From the NCBI GenBank assembly GCA_041905595.1, contig JAYRKT010000018.1, forward strand, positions 1-64,000: 64,000 nucleotides of DNA. The letters run 5' to 3'. Below the pieces are notes generated by a model. That model ran no database searches. It worked only from the letters and a program-made list of their open reading frames with translations, and was not told where the DNA came from. This DNA is from Aliitabrizicola sp041905595 (lineage in GTDB: Bacteria; Pseudomonadota; Alphaproteobacteria; Rhodobacterales; Rhodobacteraceae). The translations under genes were made by a program, and so were the position numbers. Position 1 is the first letter of the stretch; each line of letters starts with the position of its first letter. Shown here piece by piece: positions 25,644 to 33,942 of the stretch.

Positions 25644-26524
25644 GCGGCTGCCCTCCGGTTGCGCCACAGCGCCATGGCGGTCATCACCACCAGCATGATC
25701 GCCAGAAGGACGACCGACACCGCCGCGCCGAACGGCCAGTTGCGCGCCGAGCCGAACTGGGCCTGGATCACGTTGCCAAGCATCGCAGTCTTGCCTCCGC
25801 CGAGCAGCGCAGGCGTCACGAAGGCGCCAAGGCAAGGGATGAAGACCAGAAGCGATCCCGCGACGATACCTGGCATGACCAGAGGCAGCACGACCCGCTT
25901 CAGCGCCCTGCGCCGCGTCGCGCCCAGATCATGCGCCGCTTCGATCAGCCGCCAGTCGAACTTCTCGAAGACCGAGTAGAGCGGCAGGATCATGAAGGGC
26001 AGGAAGGAGTAGGTCAGGCCGATCGCCACTGCGACGTCGTTGTACAGCAGTTGGACCGGGCCGAAGGGCCAGACGGCGTTCACCGCGCGAGCCGTCCATC
26101 CATCTTCGCGCAGGATGATGAGCCAGGCGTAGTTGCGAACGAGAAGGTTCGTCCAGAACGGGATGGTGATGAGCAGTAGCATCACATTCCGACCGGTCTT
26201 GCTGAGTCCCGCCATCCAGAGCGCTACGGGCAGTCCGAGGCACAGGCACAGAAATGTCGTGACCGCCGCTTGAGCAACCGACCGGAGGAAGATCACCAGG
26301 TAGGTTGGGTTGAGGATCATTGTACCGTCGAAATCCTCTTCCCAGACCAGCCGCAGGTAGTTGCCGATGCCGGGGGGCGCGGACCAGTCGACGCCGCTGC
26401 TGCCACCTTTCTGCAGAAGCGAGACCCAGCCCATCAACCCAAGCGGCAGGCCGATCAGAAGCAGAATGATCGCAAGTGCGGGCAGAAGGAGAAGGCCCCG
26501 ACGGACTGTCGCAGAAGAAGTCAT
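25640..26524 (-). CDS. ABC transporter permease, PotB/PotH type
   Basis: A 294-residue permease with about six transmembrane segments. The EAA motif reads LIEAAHDLGATRRRALKRVVLP. It overlaps the ATPase gene by 4 bases and the next permease gene by 4 bases, so the whole set is translationally coupled. It forms the heterodimeric channel with the PotC-type protein. Confidence 0.93.
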   Translation of the reverse strand: MTSSATVRRGLLLLPALAIILLLIGLPLGLMGWVSLLQKGGSSGVDWSAPPGIGNYLRLVWEEDFDGTMILNPTYLVIFLRSVAQAAVTTFLCLCLGLPVALWMAGLSKTGRNVMLLLITIPFWTNLLVRNYAWLIILREDGWTARAVNAVWPFGPVQLLYNDVAVAIGLTYSFLPFMILPLYSVFEKFDWRLIEAAHDLGATRRRALKRVVLPLVMPGIVAGSLLVFIPCLGAFVTPALLGGGKTAMLGNVIQAQFGSARNWPFGAAVSVVLLAIMLVVMTAMALWRNRRAAA

Positions 26525-27579
26525 GCCTGCAACACCAGCAGGGCCTCGACCGGCAAGGACAGACCCACGGTGCCGCCGCGCTCCGGCATCGGGGCGGACA
26601 GGTCGGCCTCGCGGATCAGGAAGCTCGCGCCATCGGGGAGGGTAAGCTTGTGCAGCATGGCGGTGCCGAGGAAAGCCGAGTGGACGAGAGTGGCATCGAT
26701 CACGCCACTGCCAGCGGGCACGATCTTTGCGCGTTCGGGGCGGACTGCCAGTGTCACGCGCCCCGGTGCAGCGGCTGGACCGGGCAGGGTGGCCCCGCCG
26801 GGCAGCCGGATGCCGCCCGAGGCCAGGGCTTCCCCTTCGATCAGGTTGATGTCGCCGATGAAGTCGGCGACGAAGCGATGGGTCGGCGCCTCGTAGATGC
26901 TGCGCGGCGGTCCCATCTGCAGGATGCGACCGGACTGCATTACCGCCACGCGGTCAGAAAGGGTTAGCGCCTCTTCCTGGTCATGGGTGACGAAGATGAA
27001 GGTGATGCCTGCCTCGGTCTGAAGCTGCTTCAGTTCGATCTGCATTTCCTTGCGCAGCTTGAGGTCGAGAGCCGACAGCGGCTCGTCCAGCAAGAGGACC
27101 TTGGGGCGCGGGGCCAGAGCACGGGCAAGAGCCACGCGCTGCTGCTGGCCACCGGACAACTCCGCGGGGCGGCGTTGGGCAAAGGATTGCATACGAACCA
27201 TCTCGAGCGCCTCGCCCGCCCGGCGGCGGATTTGGTCGCGGGGCTGGCCCTGCTCCTCCAAGGCGAAGCCGACGTTCTGCTCGACTGTCATGTGCGGAAA
27301 CAACGCATAGTTCTGGAAGACGGTGTTGACCGGCCGCCGGAAGGGCGGGGCATGAGTGACGTCGGTTCCGTCGATACGGATCATGCCGGCGTCGGCGGTC
27401 TCAAACCCGGCAATAAGGCGAAGAAGCGTGGTCTTTCCGCAGCCTGACGGGCCAAGAAGGGTGAAGAACTCGCGTCGTCCGATCGACACCGACACGTCAT
27501 GCAGCACATGCACAGCCGTGGCGCCACGGCCAAAGGCCTTGCTGACATGTTCAATCGAGACGGCAGGGTCGTCGTGCAT
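26521..27579 (-). CDS. ABC transporter ATPase, PotA/PotG type
   Basis: A 352-residue ATPase that powers the Pot-type transporter. It has Walker A LLGPSGCGKTTLL, signature LSGGQQQRVALARAL, Walker B VLLLDEPLSALD, the H-loop VTHDQEEAL and a C-terminal TOBE-like domain from about residue 245. The start at 27579 is chosen because GGAGG lies 7 bases upstream; the frame extends to 27618 without a better site. It is the first gene of the operon, directly downstream of the putative GntR operator. Confidence 0.93.
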   Translation of the reverse strand: MHDDPAVSIEHVSKAFGRGATAVHVLHDVSVSIGRREFFTLLGPSGCGKTTLLRLIAGFETADAGMIRIDGTDVTHAPPFRRPVNTVFQNYALFPHMTVEQNVGFALEEQGQPRDQIRRRAGEALEMVRMQSFAQRRPAELSGGQQQRVALARALAPRPKVLLLDEPLSALDLKLRKEMQIELKQLQTEAGITFIFVTHDQEEALTLSDRVAVMQSGRILQMGPPRSIYEAPTHRFVADFIGDINLIEGEALASGGIRLPGGATLPGPAAAPGRVTLAVRPERAKIVPAGSGVIDATLVHSAFLGTAMLHKLTLPDGASFLIREADLSAPMPERGGTVGLSLPVEALLVLQA

Positions 27580-27632
27580 GGGGCCTCCGGGGTCTGACGT
27601 GACCCTGAGTTGCCGCATGCGATTCTGTCAAG

Positions 27633-27668
27633 ATCGTATGCAAAAAGGCGGGATATATTGCATACGAT
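27633..27668. promoter_or_regulatory. Inverted repeat, probable GntR operator of the Pot/amidohydrolase operon
   Basis: ATCGTATGCAA (27633-27643) and TTGCATACGAT (27658-27668) are perfect inverted copies around a 14-base spacer, 54 bases upstream of the ATPase start. A partial third copy (GCATGCGAT) occurs at about 27615-27623. FCD-type GntR regulators bind such TTG.ATAC.A-like palindromes, and a GntR/FCD gene lies next door. It is therefore the likely operator; no binding data can be inferred. Confidence 0.6.
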
Positions 27669-27716
27669 TTTGGGGAGCGCCTATGCTTTCATCTGTCAAG
27701 CGCGTGTCTGACCATC

Positions 27717-28430
27717 TCAGGGCACCTGGGCCGCCACTTCGGCGAGAACGCTCCGGACATCGACTTCGGCGCGGGTGCCAAGCTGCGCACGTGCGGCGAC
27801 TTCCTCGACATGCCGCTCCATCAGGTCGCCGGCGCGGACGAAATCGCCTCCCAGGATCGCCTCGACGATCTCGCGGTGTTCGCGCGCCCCGCAATCCGCC
27901 GAATGGGGACGACCGTAGATGGCCATGACCAATGAACAGCGCGACACGATTTCTGTCAGGTAACGCTCAAGAAGCGGGTTGCCGCCAAGGCGCGCCAGAT
28001 ACAAGTGGAACTCGCCCGCAAGCCGGATCGCCTCGACATCGCTTTTCTCGGCAAGCCGGTTTTCATCTTCGACCATTTGGCGCAGAGTTCGTGCGGTCTC
28101 CTCATCGATGCGCCCGGCGAGTTGTCGGACCATGGCACGTTCGAGCGCCGCGCGGATCACGAAGATGCCTCTCCCCTCTTCGAGCGTTGGGTTGGCGACA
28201 AACGCACCGCGATTGGGCTTCAATTCCACCAGCCCTTCGGTGGCGAGGCGCCCGAGCGCCTCGCGCGCGATCGTTCGGGACGATCCAAAGGCCTCGCCGA
28301 TCATGTCCTCAGGTAGGCGCGCTCCCGGGACGAGGCGCTGTTCAAGGATAGCCAGACGCAATGCGACGTGAACACGCTCGGTCCGCGTCATCGGACGATC
28401 CGTCTCGCGCGTCGTATGGATGCTCAGCAA
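27717..28430 (-). CDS. GntR-family transcriptional regulator, FCD domain
   Basis: A 237-residue regulator. The N-terminal winged helix reads LPEDMIGEAFGSSRTIAREAL and GLVELKPNRGAFVA, followed by an all-helical FCD effector domain with the metal/ligand-binding histidines in FHLYLARLGGN and REHREIVEAILGGD. The longest frame uses TTG at 28430 with GGAG 6 bases upstream; an ATG at 28391 is the alternative. It is encoded just upstream of, and in the same direction as, the Pot operon, and presumably represses it until substrate is present. Confidence 0.9.
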   Translation of the reverse strand: MLSIHTTRETDRPMTRTERVHVALRLAILEQRLVPGARLPEDMIGEAFGSSRTIAREALGRLATEGLVELKPNRGAFVANPTLEEGRGIFVIRAALERAMVRQLAGRIDEETARTLRQMVEDENRLAEKSDVEAIRLAGEFHLYLARLGGNPLLERYLTEIVSRCSLVMAIYGRPHSADCGAREHREIVEAILGGDFVRAGDLMERHVEEVAARAQLGTRAEVDVRSVLAEVAAQVP

Positions 28431-28602
28431 TGGTTTCTCCGCGGTCGGGGAGGCCTGTGGAGATTACAGGCCGTCGCATTCCAGTTATGGTGACAGCGCG
28501 AATTGCCCGCAAGCATGCTGCATTCCGGCTGGACGTTCAGGAATGAAAGCGGACCCCTTGCCTGGTCCCCGCACGGCTCGCTTGGCTTTTGTTGCCTAGG
28601 CT
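28431..28602. other. Intergenic stretch, nothing recognised
   Basis: Between the GntR gene and the serine dehydratase remnant no gene or structured element could be supported. It should contain the gntR promoter. Confidence 0.35.
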
Positions 28603-28870
28603 TCACGTCGACAAAATGTGACTGCTCTCAGTCAAATGGGAAGTCGTAGAGATCTCTGCCACCGGTTCCCGGCCGGTCCGCAAAAAACCGCCTCCAAAGG
28701 AATAAATGATGCGCGTCAGACGCAGGCCGCCGTCCTTGTCGCGGGCCTCCAGCCCCAATCCGTTCGCATGGCCGGGCAGGGGTGGGCCATAGTCCAAGAT
28801 AAGATCGGTGTCAGGCTCGAAGACCAGCGGCGGCCACCATCAGACCAATGGTATGTGAAGACGACTGACC
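28603..28870 (-). pseudogene. L-serine dehydratase fragment
   Basis: The minus strand reads LDYGPPLPGHANGLGLEARD and then IIYSFGGGFL. This resembles the beta-domain of L-serine ammonia-lyases (LPGHPNGM...YYSIGGGFV). The start, the catalytic iron-sulfur domain and the true end are all missing. The piece lies next to a broken gcvP, so both probably come from one lost glycine/serine catabolic locus. Confidence 0.5.
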
Positions 28871-28971
28871 GATGCCGGTTTTGAAGAAACAGAAGACCGA
28901 CAGCAACATGCTCGCTTCCCCTGATAATCAGAAACGGGCGGCCAGGGCAGGCCGCCTGCAAGGTCAGGCCG

Positions 28972-29592
28972 TCACTCGGCCGCTTCGAGGTAGCTTTCCA
29001 GCGGCGGGCACGAGCAAATCAGATGCCGGTCGCCATAGACGTTGTCGACACGGTTGGCTTCCAGATCGCGCAGCATCTCGGCATAGCCCGCCGTCTGGCT
29101 GTCGGGCGCGAATGGGTGCACGTCCGAGAACTCCGGCCAGCTCAACGCCATCATCTTCGCGGTGGCATTCAGCTTCATGGTGCAGGACCCCAACGGGATC
29201 ATCGCCCTGTCCAACGCCAGGTCGCGGTCGGCCAGACGGCGCATGTAGCGCGTCATTTCGGCCTCGGCCCGGTTCATGTGGAAAATCGGGTGGGTCAGGT
29301 GGGACGAGGTGCGCAGCAGGCCTTCGGGCAGTCGGTAGTCATGGCTAAGGTCCACTTCCGAGCCTCGAAAGGCTCGGCCGCGATCACCGCGAGCGACTGA
29401 TCCGTCCGCAAGGCTCCCCCGGGACTTGCGCTCGCGCTCCTTTTTCGGATCGCGGCCCGATGCCGCCACAGCCCGCCAGCGCGCGGCCACCTGCCGAGCG
29501 TCGGCCAGTGTCAGATCGCGCAAGGCGCCGAGGCCCATTTCGCGTCGCCGGCCATGCGCTGTGACACCCGTCATGCGACTGCCATTTGCCAT
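28972..29592 (-). pseudogene. Chimeric frame: P4-type integrase fragment joined to internally deleted gcvP
   Basis: This open frame of 206 codons is a composite. Residues ~1-58 (RRREMGLGALRDLTLADARQ, SGRDPKKERE) look like the arm-binding N-terminal region of P4-type tyrosine integrases. Residues ~83-179 match the second half of glycine dehydrogenase GcvP (SSHLTHPIFHMNRAEAEMTR, MIPLGSCTMKLNA). Residues 181-206 (RVDNVYGDRHLICSCPP) are the extreme GcvP C-terminus, so roughly 400 codons between are deleted. The PLP-lysine region is absent. It stays open but cannot be an active glycine decarboxylase or integrase. Confidence 0.7.
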
Positions 29593-29598
29593 TTCGCC

Positions 29599-30795
29599 CT
29601 AGACGACGTCTGACTTCGATCTGAACCCGGGCAATGCGACCTTCATGACCAAAAACGCAGCCGCAAGGATCGGGACCATGGCAGCACAGGCCATCGCCCA
29701 GAGCGTTGCAGCTGCACCAAATGTTTCAACCAGCCAGGCTCCGGCAGTTGGGGCGGCCGCAGAGGCGATTAGCATCGGAGCAGCAAGGCGACCCATGATG
29801 CGCGGGTAGTCGTTCGGGCCGAACAGTGCAAGCGGCAGGGCGCCTCGCGCTATTGACCAAACCCCGTTGCCGGCCCCATATGCGATCATGGCAGCAGCTG
29901 CTGGCAGGCCCAGGATGAGCCCCAGAAAGCCCAGGAAAACCAGTGCTGTTGCCGCAACCATGGTCCAGACCGGATGATGACGGCCCTTGCCGAGCATCTC
30001 GATCACCCGGGCTCCGACCTGGCTGGGGCCAATTAGCGTTCCGATGCCGATCGCGGCGGCGGTTGAATAGCCCAGGTCCGTCAGCATGGTGACAAGGTGG
30101 ATCGACCAAACGGTCGAGAGCGACGCAAGGATCACGCCTGCGATCACGATGCAGACAAAGCGTATGTCCGTGACAGGAACAGAGACAGCTGCCCGCGTCG
30201 TCTCGAATTTCGCAGAGCCCACGCCGCGTGCCTCGCGCGGTATCGCCAGGAGGGCGAGAGGCAGCGTGACGAAGAGGTGCAGTCCGGCATAAGCAAGGCA
30301 CGCTCCTCTCCAACCGGCGATTTCTACGAGCCAGGCCGTCAACGGCCAGCATACCGTGCTGGCGAAGCCGCCCCACAGGGTCAGGTGGGTTATGGCAGAC
30401 CTGGCCTGATGCCCATAGAGGCGACCAAGGGTCGAGAAGGCCGCGTCGTAGAGACCGGCGGACATTCCCAGGCCCATGATAATCCAGGCCGAGAGGTAAG
30501 TGACTTGCCCCTGTGCCCTGGCCAGCAGCGCGAGGCCCATCGCGATAAGGAACATACCCGATGCGACGACAGGGCGCCCGCCCCAGATCTGGATCATCCG
30601 CCCGATGAACGAGGCTGCCAATCCCCCCACAAGAAAGCCAAGGGAGACGCCAACGGCCAGAAACTCCGGAGAAATCCCTGTGTCTGCTGCCATCGGCTTA
30701 GCCAGCACCGCCATCAGATAATAGCTGCTGCCCCAGGCGAATATCTGAATGATGCCCAGGGCCGAAACCGTGCGAAAACGGGATCGGTCGATCAT
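29599..30795 (-). CDS. MFS transporter, arsenic-operon associated
   Basis: A 398-residue major facilitator with 12 predicted membrane segments, starting MIDRSRFRTVSALG at 30795 where its ATG overlaps the stop of the flavoprotein gene by 4 bases. This coupling ties it to the ars operon. Its likely task is export of a product of the flavoprotein or of an organoarsenical. It is different from ArsJ, which is encoded upstream. Substrate specificity cannot be judged; an ArsK-like role is one possibility. Confidence 0.83.
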   Translation of the reverse strand: MIDRSRFRTVSALGIIQIFAWGSSYYLMAVLAKPMAADTGISPEFLAVGVSLGFLVGGLAASFIGRMIQIWGGRPVVASGMFLIAMGLALLARAQGQVTYLSAWIIMGLGMSAGLYDAAFSTLGRLYGHQARSAITHLTLWGGFASTVCWPLTAWLVEIAGWRGACLAYAGLHLFVTLPLALLAIPREARGVGSAKFETTRAAVSVPVTDIRFVCIVIAGVILASLSTVWSIHLVTMLTDLGYSTAAAIGIGTLIGPSQVGARVIEMLGKGRHHPVWTMVAATALVFLGFLGLILGLPAAAAMIAYGAGNGVWSIARGALPLALFGPNDYPRIMGRLAAPMLIASAAAPTAGAWLVETFGAAATLWAMACAAMVPILAAAFLVMKVALPGFRSKSDVV

Positions 30796-32234
30796 GCCGT
30801 TACCGAAGTCGCTGCGGTGCTTCCGCATCCGCAATCCGACAGGCCTACCGATTTCACAGTCTCATCCGCAGCACAACAAGCCGTGGCATCCGCCCTGGCG
30901 GCGCCTCCGCAACATTCGGAGGGAGCGGCGCCGACAATACCTTCGACGGGCGCGCAGCAGTTCCCGGGCTCTCGTGCGGGGCCGGTGCGGCAAACGCCCG
31001 TTTCGGGAAGTTTCAATCGAACCTCGCGTGCCGCCACGGGGTCACCCGCGAGTTCGCTGACGATGGATCGGACCTGTTCATAGCCCGTGACCATCAGAAA
31101 GGTGGGCGCGCGACCGTAGCTTTTCATGCCTGCGATGTAGAAGCCCCGTTCGGGATGCGCCAACTCTGCGACCCCGTGCGGTGGGACTGTGCCACAGGAA
31201 TGCAGGTTCGGGTCGATCAGCGGGGCAAGGGCGGGTGTCGCCTCGACCACCGGATCCAGCGCCAGGCGCAATTCCGACAGGATCGACAGGTCCGGCCGGA
31301 ATCCGGTCGCAACGATGACGCGGTCCACGGTCAGGTCGACGGGCGTCTCACCCGCCGTGCCGGCCACTGCCAGTCGGCCGTCCCGCCGTACGATCCTAGT
31401 CGCGGCGAAGGGCGAGCGGAAATCGACGCGTCCCGACCTGATTGCCTCGGCCGCCCGCAGGCCAAGATGGCCGCGCCCCGGCAGTTCGTCATTCAGGCCG
31501 CCGCCGAGAAGCCGCGCGATCCCGCCAGAGCGTGTTGCCCAGGTGATGCGTGTGTCTGGCTCCGCCTCTTGCAGATCCATCAGATCAAGCGCGGCATTGA
31601 TCGCAGAATGACCAGCGCCAATGACCAGTACGTGACGCCCGGCATAGGCGTCGCGGTCCTTGCCCAGAACGTCGGGAATACCATAGGCGATGCGGTCGGA
31701 ATTCTCGGCCTCGCCGTCGACCGGCAATCCGTCAAGGCCGATCGGGTTTGGCCTGACCCAGGTGCCCGAGGCGTCAATCACCGCCTGCGCAAGGCTGCGA
31801 CCGCTTCGGCCCTGGCTGTCCCTCCAAAGCAGGACGAAGGGGGCGTTTTCCCGCCCGTCGCTCGACAGCTTGGAATGTCCCTGCCGTGTGACCGCCCGGA
31901 CCTCGGTTCCCAGGTGCAGATGCGGGGCGATCGCCGGATGGGCGGCAAGCGGTTCCAGGTAATCGCGGAGCAACTCGCCCGCGGTCGGCAGATGGTCGGG
32001 GGCGGGCATCGGCCAGCCCTCTGCTTCCAGCAGGCGGCGGGCAGCTACATCGACATTGTATTCCCATGGCGAGAAGACGCGGACATGCGCCCAGTCGCGG
32101 ACCGTGGCGCCAACGGTTTCGCCACGCTCGAAAACCAGCGGCGTCAACCCGCGCTCCAGAAGATGCGCCGCGGCGGCCAGTCCGACCGGCCCCGCGCCGA
32201 TCACCGCGACCGGTAGTTCGTTCCCTTGGGTCAT
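30792..32234 (-). CDS. FAD/NAD(P)-dependent oxidoreductase with Cys-rich C-terminal tail, ars operon
   Basis: A 480-residue flavoprotein. The FAD motif VIGAGPVG is at residues 11-18, a second dinucleotide motif VIGAGHSA is at 204-211, and VIVATGF is at ~307-312, as in flavin-containing monooxygenase/thioredoxin-reductase-like enzymes. The last ~70 residues form an unusual tail with Cys415, the pairs 426/427, 441/442 and 453/454, and Cys468 and Cys470. Such pairs suit binding of arsenite or another soft metal. It lies between arsR and the MFS gene, so a role in arsenic oxidation or detoxification is likely (ArsO-like). The reaction is unknown. Confidence 0.82.
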   Translation of the reverse strand: MTQGNELPVAVIGAGPVGLAAAAHLLERGLTPLVFERGETVGATVRDWAHVRVFSPWEYNVDVAARRLLEAEGWPMPAPDHLPTAGELLRDYLEPLAAHPAIAPHLHLGTEVRAVTRQGHSKLSSDGRENAPFVLLWRDSQGRSGRSLAQAVIDASGTWVRPNPIGLDGLPVDGEAENSDRIAYGIPDVLGKDRDAYAGRHVLVIGAGHSAINAALDLMDLQEAEPDTRITWATRSGGIARLLGGGLNDELPGRGHLGLRAAEAIRSGRVDFRSPFAATRIVRRDGRLAVAGTAGETPVDLTVDRVIVATGFRPDLSILSELRLALDPVVEATPALAPLIDPNLHSCGTVPPHGVAELAHPERGFYIAGMKSYGRAPTFLMVTGYEQVRSIVSELAGDPVAAREVRLKLPETGVCRTGPAREPGNCCAPVEGIVGAAPSECCGGAARADATACCAADETVKSVGLSDCGCGSTAATSVTA

Positions 32235-32282
32235 CGGATTTCCTTCCGTATTACCAGAATGTTCGAAATAGTGGGCATGATT

Positions 32283-32612
32283 TCAGCCTCCTGCCACGAC
32301 CGCCTGGACCTCGGGGGCGCAGGCGCGCTCGTCGGCACAGCATTCGTCCGACAGATAGCCGAGGAGTGCCGTCATGGCCGAATACTCTGCATGGCAGATC
32401 AGACTGGTGCCCGACCGTTCCTGCCGGACAAGCCCCTCGTCGACCAGCTTCTTCAGGTGATGCGAAAGGGTCGAAGCGGCAAGGCCGATCCGCTCCTGGA
32501 CCTGCCCCACGGCAAGCCCGGAATGACCGGCGCGCACCAGTATGCGGTAGATGTCGAGCCGCGTCGGATTGCCGAGAGCTTCGAGTTGGCGGGCTGCTGT
32601 TTCGAGTTTCAT
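32283..32612 (-). CDS. arsR: ArsR-family arsenic-responsive repressor
   Basis: A 109-residue winged-helix repressor of the ArsR/SmtB family. The recognition helix reads LAASTLSHHLKKL. Cys91, Cys92 and Cys98 (ECCADERAC) have the CC-x5-C spacing of the C-terminal As(III) site described for the Acidithiobacillus-type ArsR, rather than the ELCVC motif of plasmid R773. It is encoded between arsJ and the flavoprotein, in the same direction, and probably autoregulates at least the downstream pair. Confidence 0.92.
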   Translation of the reverse strand: MKLETAARQLEALGNPTRLDIYRILVRAGHSGLAVGQVQERIGLAASTLSHHLKKLVDEGLVRQERSGTSLICHAEYSAMTALLGYLSDECCADERACAPEVQAVVAGG

Positions 32613-32688
32613 GGAAATAGCATGGCGCCTCGAACCCGGGCCGTCAAGGTTACTTCGACGAAAGTCGAAATATGAGAACAGCCCCGGC

Positions 32689-33942
32689 TCAGTCCTTCAG
32701 CCGCCGTGCGGCCAGCCAGCTTGCCGTCGCCATCGCTCCAGCAGTGGCGAGACACAGCGGCAGCCCGGCGATCTGGAAACTCAGTCCCGACAAAAGCGTG
32801 CCGATCAGTCGACCGGCGGCATTGGCCATGTAGTAGAAGCCCACATCGCGCGTGATCCGGTCAGTCGAGCCGAAGGCGAGGATGAGGTAGGAGTGGACCG
32901 AACTGTTGACCGCGAAGACGAAGCCGAACAGCAGGAGCCCGGCTACGAGCACAGCCGTCAAGGCGACCGAGGGACCACCAGCCAGCCAGGCAGCCAGCGC
33001 CAGGGCGAAGGGGATCGGCACCAGCAATCCTGCCCAGTGGATCGCCTTGGCGACGATCCTGTCCTCTGACTGGCCCTTGCCCCCCAGAAGCCGCGGGGCA
33101 AAGGCCTGGACGGCACCATAGGCGATGATCCAGAGCGCCATGAACCCGCCCACCAGAAAGAAGGCCGCACGGCGGCCTTCGGCGGTTCCATCCGACAGCA
33201 CGGACTGGAAGTAGACCGGGATGCCGACCACGAACCAGACATCGCGGGCGCCGAACAGGAACATCCGTGCAAGGCTCAGGCGGTTGACTCTTACATCTTT
33301 CGACCGCCAGCCGCCCCAGCTTTCTTCGGATTTCATCCGGCCGGGCAGGCCGGGCGGCAGGAACATCGCGATGGCAAGAAGGATCGCCGCCAGAACCGCC
33401 GCCATTGTCCAAAGGGCAGGGCGGAACCCGATCGTTCCAAGGAGCGCCGCGCCAAGGAAGAAGCCCAGCCCCTTCACCGCGTTCTTCGATCCCGTCAGCC
33501 AGGCGACCCAACGGAACAGCGTGCCTTCCCCTGTCGGCGCGAGCAGCTTGACGGCGGATTTCGACGACATCTTCGCCAGATCCTTGGCGGCGCCCGATAC
33601 GCCCTGGACCGCCATGACAAAGGCAACCGAAGCCGCGACGCTCCACCCCGGATCCAGTCGGGTCAACGCGACCAACGCCGCAATCTGCAGCGCCAGCCCG
33701 CCGTAAAGCGTCGAGGCGAGGCCGAAGCGGGCGGCGAGCCATCCGGCGGCGAGGTTGGTCACGATGCCCGCTACCTCGTAAAGCAGGAACAGCCAGGCCA
33801 GCTGGACCGGGGTGAAGCCAAGGCTGTTGAATTGCAGAAGCACCAGCATCCGCAGCGCGCCATCCGACAGCATGAAGGCCCAATAGGCCGCCGTGACGGC
33901 CGCATAGGCGCGCAGGGGATTGGCCGTGGCTGACCCGGTCAC
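32689..33942 (-). CDS. arsJ: Organoarsenical efflux MFS transporter ArsJ
   Basis: A 417-residue MFS protein with ~12 membrane segments. Its GTG start at 33942 overlaps the stop of the GAPDH gene (GTGA), so the longer frame to 33996 is rejected. The N-terminal stretch YWAFMLSDGALRMLVLLQFN is typical of ArsJ. ArsJ exports 1-arseno-3-phosphoglycerate made by the partner GAPDH, which removes arsenate from the cell. The pairing with GAPDH is what makes the call firm. Confidence 0.92.
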   Translation of the reverse strand: MTGSATANPLRAYAAVTAAYWAFMLSDGALRMLVLLQFNSLGFTPVQLAWLFLLYEVAGIVTNLAAGWLAARFGLASTLYGGLALQIAALVALTRLDPGWSVAASVAFVMAVQGVSGAAKDLAKMSSKSAVKLLAPTGEGTLFRWVAWLTGSKNAVKGLGFFLGAALLGTIGFRPALWTMAAVLAAILLAIAMFLPPGLPGRMKSEESWGGWRSKDVRVNRLSLARMFLFGARDVWFVVGIPVYFQSVLSDGTAEGRRAAFFLVGGFMALWIIAYGAVQAFAPRLLGGKGQSEDRIVAKAIHWAGLLVPIPFALALAAWLAGGPSVALTAVLVAGLLLFGFVFAVNSSVHSYLILAFGSTDRITRDVGFYYMANAAGRLIGTLLSGLSFQIAGLPLCLATAGAMATASWLAARRLKD

